Part shown: piece after piece, positions 9,565-18,197 of the stretch
How positions within the stretch are numbered: position 1 is the first letter of the stretch
How the letters are laid out: each line of letters begins with the position of its first letter
Source of the DNA: Rhizobium sp. CIAT894
Lineage (GTDB): Bacteria > Pseudomonadota > Alphaproteobacteria > Rhizobiales > Rhizobiaceae
Reading direction: 5' to 3'
NCBI RefSeq assembly: GCF_000172795.2
Contig: NZ_CP020951.1
Span: 124,001 to 188,000, forward strand
Length of the DNA stretch: 64,000 nt
Position numbers and translations under genes: made by a program
Notes under the pieces: model-generated
Databases searched by the model: none
Seen by the model: only the letters and a program-made list of their open reading frames with translations
What the model was told of the DNA's origin: nothing

Positions 9565-10341
9565 ATGCCAGGCGTTACCCGACTTTCGGTCCGCAATATC
9601 CGCAAGAGCTTCGGCACGCACGAGGTCCTGCGCGGCATTTCCCTCGATGCCGAGGACGGCGATGTGATCTCGCTGCTCGGCGCCTCCGGCTCCGGCAAAT
9701 CGACGTTCCTGCGCTGCATCAACATGCTGGAAACCGCCAGCGACGGCGAGATCTGGGTCGACGGCGAGCATATTGAAATGGTTCACAAGAACGGCAAGAC
9801 AAAGCCGGCCAGCCAGAAGCAGGTGGATCATATCCGCTCCGAGCTCGGCATGGTGTTCCAGTCCTTCAATCTCTGGTCCCATATGACGATCCTGCAGAAC
9901 GTCATCGAAGGTCCCGTTCACGTGCTGAAGCGGCCGCGCGCCGATTGCATCGCCGAGGCCGAGGCGCTGCTCGAAAAGGTCGGCATCGCAGACAAGCGCC
10001 ATGCCTATCCCGCCCATCTCTCCGGCGGCCAGCAGCAGCGCGCCGCAATCGCCCGCGCGCTGGCGATGAAGCCGAAGGTCATGCTCTTCGACGAGCCGAC
10101 CTCGGCGCTCGATCCGGAGCTCGTCGGCGAAGTGCTGCGCGTCATGCGCGCGCTTGCCGAGGAAGGCATGACCATGCTCGTCGTCACCCATGAGATGAGC
10201 TTTGCCCGCAACGTCTCGAACCGCGTCGTCTTCATGCGCGAGGGGCTGATCGAAAGCAGCGGCAAGCCGGACGAGATGTTCACGACAGGCGCGACCCCCG
10301 CCTTCCGCCAGTTCATCGGCCATTTCGGAAGCGGCCAATGA
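9565..10341 (+). CDS. Polar amino-acid ABC transporter ATP-binding protein (HisP-type)
   Basis: A 258-residue ABC ATPase with Walker [10 protein letters not shown] (about residues 45-53), Q-loop [13 protein letters not shown], signature [15 protein letters not shown], Walker [15 protein letters not shown] and switch His in VVTHEMSFA. The insert after Walker A ([14 protein letters not shown]) is typical of the HisP/OccP branch. Its stop overlaps the start of the HutH paralogue as ATGA, so uptake and that protein are translationally coupled. Confidence 0.93.
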   Translation: MPGVTRLSVRNIRKSFGTHEVLRGISLDAEDGDVISLLGASGSGKSTFLRCINMLETASDGEIWVDGEHIEMVHKNGKTKPASQKQVDHIRSELGMVFQSFNLWSHMTILQNVIEGPVHVLKRPRADCIAEAEALLEKVGIADKRHAYPAHLSGGQQQRAAIARALAMKPKVMLFDEPTSALDPELVGEVLRVMRALAEEGMTMLVVTHEMSFARNVSNRVVFMREGLIESSGKPDEMFTTGATPAFRQFIGHFGSGQ

Positions 10342-11831
10342 CGATCACGATCGATCAAGTGCTGACCTGGCGCGACGTCGCGCGCGTCGGGGCAGGGGAA
10401 GCGCTTGCGCTGTCGCCGGCCGCCTGGGAGCGGGTCGAGCAGGCAAGCCGCATCGTCGCCAGCATCGTCGAAACAGGCGTGCGCGCCTATGGCGTCAACA
10501 CCGGCGTCGGGGCGCTCGCCGATACCGTGGTCGATCGCGCCTCGCAGAGCCTGTTGTCGCGCAGCATCGTGCTGAGCCACGCCTGCGGCGTCGGCCCGTT
10601 ACTCGATGCCCGCGCGGTGCGCGCCATCATCGCCGCTCAGATCGCCAATTTCGCCCATGGCCATTCCGGTGTGCGGCGTGAGATCGTCCAGCATCTCACA
10701 GCCTTGCTGGAGCATGATTGCATTCCCGACGTGCCGTCGAAAGGCTCGGCCGGTTATCTCACCCACAATGCCCATACGGCGCTCGTGCTGATCGGCGAAG
10801 GCAGCGCCACGTTGGGCGGCCAACGCCTGAGCGGCCGCCAAGCGCTTGTCGCGATCGGCCTCGAACCGCTGGTGCTCGGCGCCAAGGAGGGGTTGAGTCT
10901 CGTCAACGGTACGGCCTGCGCCACCGGTTTGACCGCCACCGCACTTTTGCGCGCCGAACGGCTGCTCGACTGGGCCGATGCGGTCGCGGCGCTGACGCTG
11001 GAAGCGGCGGGCTGCCAGATCGCCGCCTTCGACGCGGCGGTGCTGAAGCTGCGCCCATCCGCCGGCATCGAAAAGGTCGGAGCGACGCTGCGCGCCCGCC
11101 TCCAGGGCAGCGGCCTTGTCGCCGCCGCCTTCGGCCGGCGTACCCAGGACGCGCTCAGCCTTCGCTCCGTGCCGCATGCCCATGGCGCTGCCCGCGATGT
11201 TTTCGACAATTCCGCCCGCATCGCCGATCAGGAACTTGCTTCGGTGACGGACAATCCGGCTGTGTCAGGCACGCCGGAGCAGCCGATCGTCTCCTCCGAG
11301 GCGCATGCTGTGGCCCCGGCGCTCGGGCAGGCGGCCGATAGCCTCGCCATTGCGCTGGCACAGATCGGCGCGATCAGCGAACGGCGCATGGACCGGCTGG
11401 TCAATCCGCTGGTCAGCGGCCTGCCGCCGTTTCTGGCGAGCGATGCCGGCAGCCATTCCGGCTTCATGATCGCGCAATATACCGCAGCGGCGCTCAGCAA
11501 CGAGAACCGCCGCCTTGCCGCGCCCGCGGCCATGGATGGCGGCCTGACCTCCGGCCTGCAGGAGGATTTCCTCGCCCATCCGACAGCCGCCGCCGGCAAG
11601 CTGCTCGCGGTCATCGACAATGCCGAATATATCATGGCGATCGAGCTGATGGCTGCCGCCCAAGCGCATGATTTCCTGGCGGCGACGGCGCCGCGGGCGG
11701 CGGGCACGGATCTTGTCTATCAGGTCGTGCGGGAGCGTGTCTCCCATTATGGCGACGAGCGGCCGCTCAACGGCGATATCGAGGCCGTGCGCAGCCTGAT
11801 CCGCGAGACTGCCCCGCCGCCGATGGATTGA
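10338..11831 (+). CDS. HutH paralogue of the aromatic amino-acid lyase fold lacking the MIO triad
   Basis: A 497-residue protein aligned with HutH over its whole length. It has [12 protein letters not shown] at the tyrosine loop and [11 protein letters not shown] in the core, and [13 protein letters not shown] replaces [11 protein letters not shown]. Where HutH has [15 protein letters not shown], this protein reads [12 protein letters not shown] (residues 135-146): three residues are missing and there is no Ala-Ser-Gly to make the MIO electrophile. It therefore cannot use the standard lyase chemistry. I recall a similar MIO-less HutH2 branch in other proteobacteria. Overlap with the transporter ATPase suggests a role in sensing, binding or isomerising the imported compound; the function is unknown. 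Confidence 0.9.
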   Translation: MTITIDQVLTWRDVARVGAGEALALSPAAWERVEQASRIVASIVETGVRAYGVNTGVGALADTVVDRASQSLLSRSIVLSHACGVGPLLDARAVRAIIAAQIANFAHGHSGVRREIVQHLTALLEHDCIPDVPSKGSAGYLTHNAHTALVLIGEGSATLGGQRLSGRQALVAIGLEPLVLGAKEGLSLVNGTACATGLTATALLRAERLLDWADAVAALTLEAAGCQIAAFDAAVLKLRPSAGIEKVGATLRARLQGSGLVAAAFGRRTQDALSLRSVPHAHGAARDVFDNSARIADQELASVTDNPAVSGTPEQPIVSSEAHAVAPALGQAADSLAIALAQIGAISERRMDRLVNPLVSGLPPFLASDAGSHSGFMIAQYTAAALSNENRRLAAPAAMDGGLTSGLQEDFLAHPTAAAGKLLAVIDNAEYIMAIELMAAAQAHDFLAATAPRAAGTDLVYQVVRERVSHYGDERPLNGDIEAVRSLIRETAPPPMD

Positions 11832-11844
11832 ATCGGGCAGGCCG

Positions 11845-12387
11845 TCAGAACGGCTTGCTTGTTTCGGAATCCTGCTTCGGTCTTCCGCCGGCTTCGAGGC
11901 GTTTGAGGCATTGGGCGTACGTGGGATAGAGCTGGTCCACCCGCGAGAGCGGCAGCGTCCAGTCGCCTTCGTCGCCGGCAAAGGTCAGTTGCACGTCGGG
12001 GGTTCCTGAAAAGGAATTCTTTATGATCTTCTTCAGCCCGCCGCTTCCCTTGCTCGCAGGCGGCCAGAGGCGAAGCGTGGTCTTGTCGAAGAATTCGGCG
12101 GCAACGATTTTCGTCAGATTGCGATCGGTCAGCGTCACCTCGGTCGTGGTGCCGGCCGGAATGTCCCAGGTGTTCTTTGCCACCAGCCAGAAGGTTTCGG
12201 TGGCGCTCTGGCGGAATTCCACGGTCTTGCCGATCTCGCTGTCCCACAGCAGCCGGCAATAAGGAGGGCTCTCGTTCGCATAGCCGACTGACCATTGTCT
12301 TGCGTCGCCCATCCATTCGGTCTCGCCAAGGGCTGCGACCGGCTGCAGCACGGCTGCCATCAGAACCATCGCGGTCAGAATTTTCAT
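11845..12387 (-). CDS. Small secreted protein of unknown function
   Basis: A 180-residue protein with a clear signal peptide (MKILTAMVLMAAVLQPVAAL, cut near ALG-ET). The mature part is about 160 residues with two cysteines (ESPPYCRLLWDSE and YAQCLKRLEAG), consistent with one disulphide in the periplasm. The start at 12387 is preferred because CCTGGAG lies about 12 bases upstream; an ATG at 12399 is also in frame. Its end converges on the HutH paralogue with 13 bases between. No family was recognised. Confidence 0.75.
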   Translation of the reverse strand: MKILTAMVLMAAVLQPVAALGETEWMGDARQWSVGYANESPPYCRLLWDSEIGKTVEFRQSATETFWLVAKNTWDIPAGTTTEVTLTDRNLTKIVAAEFFDKTTLRLWPPASKGSGGLKKIIKNSFSGTPDVQLTFAGDEGDWTLPLSRVDQLYPTYAQCLKRLEAGGRPKQDSETSKPF

Positions 12388-12578
12388 CGCCGAAACCATC
12401 TCCAGGACAATCGCTCCAGCCATAACAAAAGAAGGTTGAGCTTTTGCTACCGAACCGCCGGAATGGGCGGCGGATGCCTTTATGAAGACGCCTCAAATGT
12501 CGCAAGGTCTTGAATTTGCGGCTCACCTTGCCGATCTGGCGGGGAAGGACATGATCAGACGGGAGTTCGACGCGAGGT

Positions 12579-13316
12579 ATGAGCGAGGTTCAACGACGCG
12601 GATTTTGGGCGAGACTCGGCGCATATGAGCCGCTGACATTGATCACCATGGCATCAATCGCCGGCGGGCTGTTCGTGCTGCAGCGGCTGACGAGCGAGGT
12701 GCTCGAAGGTGAGACGTTCCGTTTCGACGAAACGATCCTCCTGGCGTTGCGACGGCCGGGTGAGCTTGGCGTGCCGATCGGCCCCGGCTGGCTGACGCAT
12801 GCCGTCGGCGACATCACCAGTCTCGGTGGCATCACCGTTCTCTCGCTGATGACCGTTCTCGTCACAGTCTATCTCCTGCTTGAGCGGCGCTGGCCGATCG
12901 CGATCTTCGTCTTTTCCTCGGTACTGACCGGCTGGTTGGCAAGCACACTGCTGAAGATTCTCGTCGCCAGGCCGCGTCCAGACGTCGTCCCGCATCTCGT
13001 CGAGGTCAGCGATCTCAGCTTTCCCTCTGGCCACGCCATGGTCTCGGCAGTGACTTATCTGACGCTGGGGGCACTGCTGGCGCGCACGCAGCGTTATCGG
13101 TCGACGCGAATTTTCGTCATGTTCGCCGGCGTTTTCCTGGCCGTCATCATCGGCCTGAGCCGGATCTATCTCGGCGTCCACTACCCGACGGATGTCTTCG
13201 CCGGATGGTGTGCCGGTGCGCTCTGGGCGCTCGGCTGCTGGCTGATCTCGAAACGCTTCATTCCAAGCCGAGCCCCCGATGATGCCGCTGAAGCCGGAAA
13301 TGGCGACAGGCTGTAG
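12579..13316 (+). CDS. PAP2-family membrane phosphatase
   Basis: A 245-residue integral membrane phosphatase of the type 2 phosphatidic acid phosphatase family. All three catalytic motifs are present: KILVARPRPD (about residue 127), SFPSGHAM (about 148), and SRIYLGVHYPTDV (about 190), with His nucleophile and acid residues in place. About six membrane segments surround them. Such enzymes dephosphorylate phosphatidate, undecaprenyl diphosphate or lipid A; the substrate cannot be told from sequence. It stands alone and is divergent from the secreted protein gene. Confidence 0.92.
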   Translation: MSEVQRRGFWARLGAYEPLTLITMASIAGGLFVLQRLTSEVLEGETFRFDETILLALRRPGELGVPIGPGWLTHAVGDITSLGGITVLSLMTVLVTVYLLLERRWPIAIFVFSSVLTGWLASTLLKILVARPRPDVVPHLVEVSDLSFPSGHAMVSAVTYLTLGALLARTQRYRSTRIFVMFAGVFLAVIIGLSRIYLGVHYPTDVFAGWCAGALWALGCWLISKRFIPSRAPDDAAEAGNGDRL

Positions 13317-13352
13317 CGCTTCCACATTCTGTGCAACTGGCGGGCGATCTCG

Positions 13353-13691
13353 TTAAATCATGACGGCGTTGAAGGTTATGTGGCCGGTTTCTCCGGCCTT
13401 GGCATGAGGTCTTACGACAATTTCAACGTCCTGGTTGAAAGCTGTCAGGAAGCTCATGAGGCGTTCAACGGAGTATTCCCGGAAATGCCCCCGGAAGAGG
13501 CGGGACACTTCCGGTTGAGTGATCCCCATAAGGGCTCCGGCCTTCGCCTGGTTGAGTTTGCGCTCTTTGACGAGGCGGTGCAGGGCCGCCACAATCTGCG
13601 CTTTCAAGAAGTGGTTTTCGGCGTCCGGTAGCCCCAGCTCCGCAAAGATGTTGGGGTGGCCGGCATGAACCTCGACATGTTCGGTTTTCAT
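13353..13691 (-). CDS. Xre-family antitoxin (HigA-like)
   Basis: A 112-residue protein with a helix-turn-helix at about residues 42-85 (LNQAKAGALMGITQPEVSRLFRG), in the reversed-order family where the antitoxin gene follows the toxin. Its ATG overlaps the toxin stop by four bases. It should neutralise the toxin and repress the operon through the palindrome at 14080-14101. Confidence 0.9.
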   Translation of the reverse strand: MKTEHVEVHAGHPNIFAELGLPDAENHFLKAQIVAALHRLVKERKLNQAKAGALMGITQPEVSRLFRGHFREYSVERLMSFLTAFNQDVEIVVRPHAKAGETGHITFNAVMI

Positions 13692-14071
13692 CGCTTGCGC
13701 TCCTCATTTTGTTTGGCTGCATAATGGGCTTCCGCGTCGCGGAAACGGTGCTTGATCAGCTCGATATCGCTCTGAGGGGTTCTGATGCCGCGCTTGGACT
13801 TCTTCTTGAAGCAGTGCAGCACATAAACGGCTCTATCAAAACGGACGGTATAAACGGCGCGGTAGGTATCGCTGTCATGGTCTTCGACCAGCTCCACTAT
13901 ACCATTGCCGAGTCCCTTGAGCATCTTTGCCGATGGAGGGTGTTGCCCCGTCTGTGCCAGAAACAGCTCAAAGCCAAAAGCTTCCTGCACTTTGGGCGGA
14001 AACTCCGCATAATCTTTGCGGCTCGACGCTATCCAAAGGAGCGGTCGGGTAGGGCGGGGCAGATTTTCCAT
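13688..14071 (-). CDS. RelE/HigB-type toxin (phage Gp49-like family)
   Basis: A 127-residue basic protein of the RelE superfamily, predicted to be an mRNA-cleaving toxin. The family core is visible: KDYAEFPPKVQEAFGFEL, LKGLGNGIVELVEDHDSDTYRAVYT, and VYVLHCFKKKSKRGIRTP, which carries the Lys/Arg patch of the active site. The ATG at 14071 is chosen; a TTG at 14080 lies inside the operator. The toxin precedes the antitoxin, as in HigBA. Confidence 0.9.
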   Translation of the reverse strand: MENLPRPTRPLLWIASSRKDYAEFPPKVQEAFGFELFLAQTGQHPPSAKMLKGLGNGIVELVEDHDSDTYRAVYTVRFDRAVYVLHCFKKKSKRGIRTPQSDIELIKHRFRDAEAHYAAKQNEERKR

Positions 14072-14079
14072 CTGTCGCA

Positions 14080-14101
14080 ATTATGAGTAAAGACTCATAA
14101 T
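14080..14101. promoter_or_regulatory. Toxin-antitoxin operator palindrome
   Basis: ATTATGAGT (14080-14088) and ACTCATAAT (14093-14101) form a perfect nine-base inverted repeat with a four-base spacer, starting nine bases before the toxin ATG. Its position and AT-richness fit an autorepression site for the Xre antitoxin. Confidence 0.75.
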
Positions 14102-14226
14102 TTGTCAAGCTGGCATTCCCTGGCAGGACAGTAAGCGTGGGAGCTCTGTCGCCTCTTCGACACCGCTTTCATTTAAGGAAAACCAACTCGGAAATTTTTC
14201 TTTGTTTTCCGCCAAGCGGCTCAATG

Positions 14227-14256
14227 TTGTGGCGCCGCATGCCTGCGGCGCCACAA
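14227..14256 (-). terminator. Strong hairpin after the FAD dehydrogenase gene
   Basis: TTGTGGCGCCGCA (14227-14239) pairs perfectly with TGCGGCGCCACAA (14244-14256) around a four-base loop, nine bases past the stop of the leftward dehydrogenase gene. The stem is very stable but lacks a downstream T run on that strand, so it may end transcription or protect the 3' end. Confidence 0.6.
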
Positions 14257-14264
14257 AAGACCGC

Positions 14265-16826
14265 TTAAGTGCGCGGCTTCAGGTTTTCGGGGTCGTAGAT
14301 CGGCTTGTAGCCGACGCCGACAACCTCCACCGGATAGGTCTCGGCAAAATACTCGATATTGAGTTTGCGTCCGACCTGGCAATGCGACCAGGGCAGATAG
14401 GCCAGAGCAATGTTCTTGCCGACCGTCGGGCCGTAGGCGATCGAGGTCGTGTAGGACCGGCGGCCAAGCTCGTCGACCAGGACTTCTCCCGTGGCGGGAT
14501 CGACAACCGGCAGGTTGCCGAGGGGATAACGCTTGACGCCCGATTTGTCGGTATTCTCGGTCACCACAAGCGTGCAGAGCATGGCGGGCTGGTGTTCGCG
14601 CGCCTTGTATTCCAGATGCTTTTCCTTGCCGCGGAAATCGGCTTCCTTGACCTTCGGACGGGCGAGATCGGCTTCGATCAGGTTGTACTGGGTCAGGAGG
14701 TCGGCGTTCTGCAGGCGCAGGCTCTTTTCCATGCGGCGCGAGTTTGCATAGGTCTCGACGCCGAAGGCCATCACACCGGTCGAGCGCAGCGCATCCCAGA
14801 CGGCGAGGCCGTCTTCGTACTTCATGTGCAGTTCCCAGCCTTGCTCGCCGACATAGGAGATGCGGAAAGCGGTGACTGATTTGCCTGATATTTCGATCGG
14901 CTTGATCGCCGCAAAGGCGAAGTTTTCCTGATCGAGCCCGGCCGGATCGGCCACGACCTTCTTCAGCGTGTCGCGCGCGTTCGGCCCCCAGATGCCGATC
15001 GTCACGAATTTTTCCGAGACGTCGGTGACGGTCACGTCAAGGCCGCGGTCTTGGGCGACGCGCTTCATATAGTGCAGGTCGCGCGGGCCGGCATCGGCGC
15101 CGTTGACGAGGCGGCAGCGGTCGGCCATGCGGAAGACGGTGAAGTCGGCGCGCACCATGCCCTCGTCGTCGAGGAAGTGGGTGTAAACGCCCTTGCCGAT
15201 GTTGGCATCGCCGCCGACCTTGGCGGCGCACAGCCATTCCATCAGCTCGACATGGTCGGGCCCTTCGATATCGACCATGTGGAAGTGGCTGAGATTGACG
15301 ATACCGCAATCCTCGCTCATCGCCAGATGCTCGGCATTCGAGACGCGCCAGAAATGGCGGCTGTCCCATTCGTTCTCGCGCACCGGAACGCGGTCGGCGT
15401 ATTTCTCCAGAAGGTGCTCGTTGGCGGCGTAGCCGTGCGCACGCTCCCAGCCGCCAAGCTCCATGAAGTAGCCGCCGAGTTCCTTTTCGCGCTCGTAGAA
15501 CGGCGAGCGCTTGACGTTGCGGCCGGAGGCATAGGGTTCGCGGGTGTGAACGGCCGGGAAATAGATCTTCTGGGCAGCTTCGAAGCAGCGGCCCTCGATG
15601 AATTCTTCCGTCAGCTGATGCGGATAGAAGCGGGCATAATCGATGCTGTTGTGATCGATTTCGGTCCGGCCGTCGGTCATCCAGTCGGCGATCAGCTTGC
15701 CGTAGCCCGGGCCGTCCTTGACCCAGATGGCGACGCAATACCAGAGACCCCTGACCTTCTGGCTCTCGCCGCAGGATGCGCCGCCGCCGGCGGAAACCTG
15801 CAGCAGGCCGTTGAAGGAGTGACCTTCGTTATAACCGAGTTCGCCGAGGATCGGCGTCAGTTCCATGGCGCGCTCGAGCGGTTCGATGATCTGTTCCATC
15901 TCGAGGTCGCGCTGCGAGGGCGAAAGGCGCGCTTCGTGTTTTTCGAGAAGATCGCGCGGATGGCACATGCGCGGATTGGTGGCTTCGTAATAGCCCCACT
16001 CGATCTGGCCGCCCTCGGTCGTCGACGGGTCGCCGGTATCGCGCATATAGGCGGAGTTGCCCTGGTCGCGCAGCAGCGGGAAGCCGATCTCCTTGCCGGT
16101 GCCTTCGAACTCATTATAGGGACCGAAGAAGGTGAGCGGGTGGTCGACCGGCATGACAGGCAGGTCTTCGCCGACCATTTCCGCGATCAGTCGGCCCCAG
16201 AGGCCGGCGCAGACGATGACATGGTCGGCCATGATGGTGCCGCGATGGGTGACGACGCCCTTGATGCGGCCGCCTTCGACGATCAGCGATTTTGCCGGCG
16301 TGTTGCCGAAGACCTGCAGCTTGCCGGCCTTTTCGGCGGCATCGACCAGCTTGCCGGCAACGGTCTGCGAGCGCGGAATGACGAGGCCGGCATCCGGATC
16401 GAAAAGGCCGCCCATCACCTGATCTTCCTCGATCAGCGGGAACTTCTCCTTGATCTCGGCAGGGCTGACATAATGGGCGCGGGTGCCGAAGGCGCGGGCC
16501 GAGGAAAGCTTGCGCTTGATTTCCTCCATCCAGGCATCGTCGCCGGTGCGCGCCACTTCGAGACCGCCGATGCGGGCGTAATGGCCCATCTTCTCGTAGA
16601 AATCGATCGAATATTGCGTGGTCCAGACCGAGAGGTAGTCGTGGCTCGTGGTGTAACAGAAGTCCGAGGCATGGGCTGTCGAGCCGATATCGGTCGGTAT
16701 GCCCGACTTGTCGATACCGACAATATCGTCCCATCCGCGCTCGACGAGATGATGCGCGATGGAGGCGCCGACGATGCCGCCGAGGCCGATGATGACGACC
16801 TTTGCCTTTTCCGGAAATGCTGCCAC
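14265..16826 (-). CDS. FAD-dependent oxidoreductase with GcvT domain (dimethylglycine/sarcosine dehydrogenase-like)
   Basis: An 853-residue two-part enzyme. The N-terminal half is a DAO-type FAD domain with the dinucleotide motif VIIGLGGIVGASIAHHL (residues 11-27) and STAHASD, whose His corresponds to the covalent flavin site of dimethylglycine dehydrogenases. The C-terminal half, from about residue 430, is a GcvT-type folate-binding domain (ISYVGEQGWELHM; AFGVETYANSRRMEKS) plus its C-terminal barrel. Enzymes of this build oxidise N-methylated amines such as dimethylglycine or sarcosine and pass the methyl carbon to tetrahydrofolate. The start is a GTG at 16826 after AAAGGAACA. It is monocistronic as far as visible; the exact substrate is unknown. 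Confidence 0.88.
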   Translation of the reverse strand: MAAFPEKAKVVIIGLGGIVGASIAHHLVERGWDDIVGIDKSGIPTDIGSTAHASDFCYTTSHDYLSVWTTQYSIDFYEKMGHYARIGGLEVARTGDDAWMEEIKRKLSSARAFGTRAHYVSPAEIKEKFPLIEEDQVMGGLFDPDAGLVIPRSQTVAGKLVDAAEKAGKLQVFGNTPAKSLIVEGGRIKGVVTHRGTIMADHVIVCAGLWGRLIAEMVGEDLPVMPVDHPLTFFGPYNEFEGTGKEIGFPLLRDQGNSAYMRDTGDPSTTEGGQIEWGYYEATNPRMCHPRDLLEKHEARLSPSQRDLEMEQIIEPLERAMELTPILGELGYNEGHSFNGLLQVSAGGGASCGESQKVRGLWYCVAIWVKDGPGYGKLIADWMTDGRTEIDHNSIDYARFYPHQLTEEFIEGRCFEAAQKIYFPAVHTREPYASGRNVKRSPFYEREKELGGYFMELGGWERAHGYAANEHLLEKYADRVPVRENEWDSRHFWRVSNAEHLAMSEDCGIVNLSHFHMVDIEGPDHVELMEWLCAAKVGGDANIGKGVYTHFLDDEGMVRADFTVFRMADRCRLVNGADAGPRDLHYMKRVAQDRGLDVTVTDVSEKFVTIGIWGPNARDTLKKVVADPAGLDQENFAFAAIKPIEISGKSVTAFRISYVGEQGWELHMKYEDGLAVWDALRSTGVMAFGVETYANSRRMEKSLRLQNADLLTQYNLIEADLARPKVKEADFRGKEKHLEYKAREHQPAMLCTLVVTENTDKSGVKRYPLGNLPVVDPATGEVLVDELGRRSYTTSIAYGPTVGKNIALAYLPWSHCQVGRKLNIEYFAETYPVEVVGVGYKPIYDPENLKPRT

Positions 16827-17133
16827 GTGCTGTTCCTTTTACTTATCGACGAATTAAAGATGCCTGGCCGCGCGTGACTTCCGCTATGCGCGTCAGATGC
16901 AGCGCCATGTCAGCCTCGTAAGGGTTTGTCACATTTGCCGAAGCTGCGGAACCCCTAGACCTCTCAGCATGGAAGCTGCGAAGAGGCTATTATGCATAAG
17001 GCTCACAATCGTCATTGGTCCTACGCCGTCGAGTAACGGCGTAATTGCGTCAGCCCGGATCGAACGGCCAGGCGCTGATCGGCGACGACGGCATGGACAA
17101 ACCGCTCGCGCCTGTGCGCTCGCACGGCCGGGT
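16827..17133. other. Intergenic region with one hairpin
   Basis: No gene was recognised in these 307 bases. The only structure seen is a perfect eight-base hairpin, TACGCCGT (17022-17029) with ACGGCGTA (17036-17043) around a six-base loop, about 90 bases past the leftward small gene at 17134. It may be that operon's terminator, but it has no T run. The promoter of the dehydrogenase gene should lie near 16830-16900. Confidence 0.4.
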
Positions 17134-17373
17134 TCACGGCGCAGAAATCGCCTTGAGCCGGTCGATGTCCGCCAGCACGATCTCTTCCGAAACAGGCTCG
17201 CGATTGTGCAGGCGGAACCATTCGGCTGCTTCGCGCACACGATCTCCGTGCGGCGCCGGATAGGCGCCAAGGCCGAGGACCCATTCGCGCACGGTTTCGC
17301 GTTCCATCCGCCCGGCCCGGTATCGGTCGCAGACGGTTTTCGCCGAGGCGATGAGATCGTTGATGCTTTTCAC
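17134..17373 (-). CDS. Small protein of unknown function
   Basis: A 79-residue, soluble, probably helical protein that starts MKSINDLIASAKTVCDRY and contains RETVREWVLGLGAYPAPHG. It is the last gene of a three-gene leftward set headed by an Xre regulator, ten bases after the 86-residue gene. No family was recognised; coding is supported by the tight spacing. Confidence 0.6.
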   Translation of the reverse strand: MKSINDLIASAKTVCDRYRAGRMERETVREWVLGLGAYPAPHGDRVREAAEWFRLHNREPVSEEIVLADIDRLKAISAP

Positions 17374-17382
17374 GAATGGTCC

Positions 17383-17643
17383 TCAATGCACGGACGGTTC
17401 TTCGTCTTCGAGAAAGGAGCGAATGCCGTCGCGCGCCACCACGGCCAGGAATTCGTCGAAGGCTTCCCGGTCGGTGGCAAAGGGTTCGTCCCAGCGGATC
17501 AGATCCTCGGCTTGCGTGACGACTTCCATCGTCCAGTCTTCGTTGCTGCCGGAGGTGCGGAAGATATCGACGAGCACGGTAATCCCGTCATCGGAAAATT
17601 CCCCCGCCAGTTCGGAGTGCTCAAGCTTTTGTTTCTTTGCCAT
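17383..17643 (-). CDS. Small acidic protein of unknown function
   Basis: An 86-residue acidic protein (MAKKQKLEHSELAGEF at the start, then SGSNEDWTMEVVTQAEDLI). Its ATG directly abuts the stop of the Xre regulator gene, so the two are translationally coupled. The length, acidity and partnership with a DNA-binding protein suggest a regulatory accessory, but no function can be assigned. Confidence 0.65.
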   Translation of the reverse strand: MAKKQKLEHSELAGEFSDDGITVLVDIFRTSGSNEDWTMEVVTQAEDLIRWDEPFATDREAFDEFLAVVARDGIRSFLEDEEPSVH

Positions 17644-18000
17644 TCAGCCGCCAGCGCCGGGAGGGGCGTCGTTTTTGAGATGTTCTTCGTATTGAACCGT
17701 CTCGGTTTCGTTCGTGTCGATCGAGGCATTCGCGCCTTTCGCAAGGCGAACGCCGGCGCCGCCACCATTCTCCGGAATGAAAAGCACGCCCGCATCCTCC
17801 AAGCTACGTTTCACATCCTGCAGGATTCGCGCAGACGGGGAAAGCGTCCCGGCCTCGAAATCGGCAATCGTCTTTTTGGCGATTTTCGCGGCTGAAGACA
17901 AGTCGTCTTCGGACCATCCGACGAGAGCACGCGCGGCCCGGCACTGAGCTGGAGATAGGGACAAAATAACCACCTGATGTCGAAGAAAGGGATGGAGCAT
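17644..18000 (-). CDS. Xre-family transcriptional regulator
   Basis: A 118-residue protein with a helix-turn-helix at about residues 18-70 (SPAQCRAARALVGWSEDDLSS, then AKIAKKTIADFEAGTLSPSA), a class common in rhizobia with the pattern of choosing when to act by an RALVGWS helix. The C-terminal 40 residues are low-complexity. The ATG at 18000 is used; a GTG at 18021 and a GTG close to the ILSLSPAQ segment are alternatives. It heads the three-gene set. Confidence 0.75.
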   Translation of the reverse strand: MLHPFLRHQVVILSLSPAQCRAARALVGWSEDDLSSAAKIAKKTIADFEAGTLSPSARILQDVKRSLEDAGVLFIPENGGGAGVRLAKGANASIDTNETETVQYEEHLKNDAPPGAGG

Positions 18001-18197
18001 CGCCGTCGCTCCGGAATTCACGGCCTGCTCTCGATCAGCACTATGAAAGATGTGACCGCCGGAGAAGAAGGCAAGCGCGTGTCTTGCCGGAGCGGAATAG
18101 GGCCTGCTGATCTACCCTGATTGGGCGATGGGGAGGTTGATTGACGGAATATTATCAAGGCCTAATCTAATCGCCTTTGTCACGCCGGGAGGTAACA

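Noticed and set aside
15051..16877. A long open frame (608 codons) on the plus strand opposite the FAD/GcvT dehydrogenase gene
   Set aside because: It is the mirror of a well-conserved enzyme in high-GC DNA, is rich in His, Gly and Ala without domains, and has no ribosome binding site.
17022..17043. Hairpin as a confident rho-independent terminator
   Set aside because: The stem is only eight bases and lacks a T run; kept only as a note in the intergenic entry.
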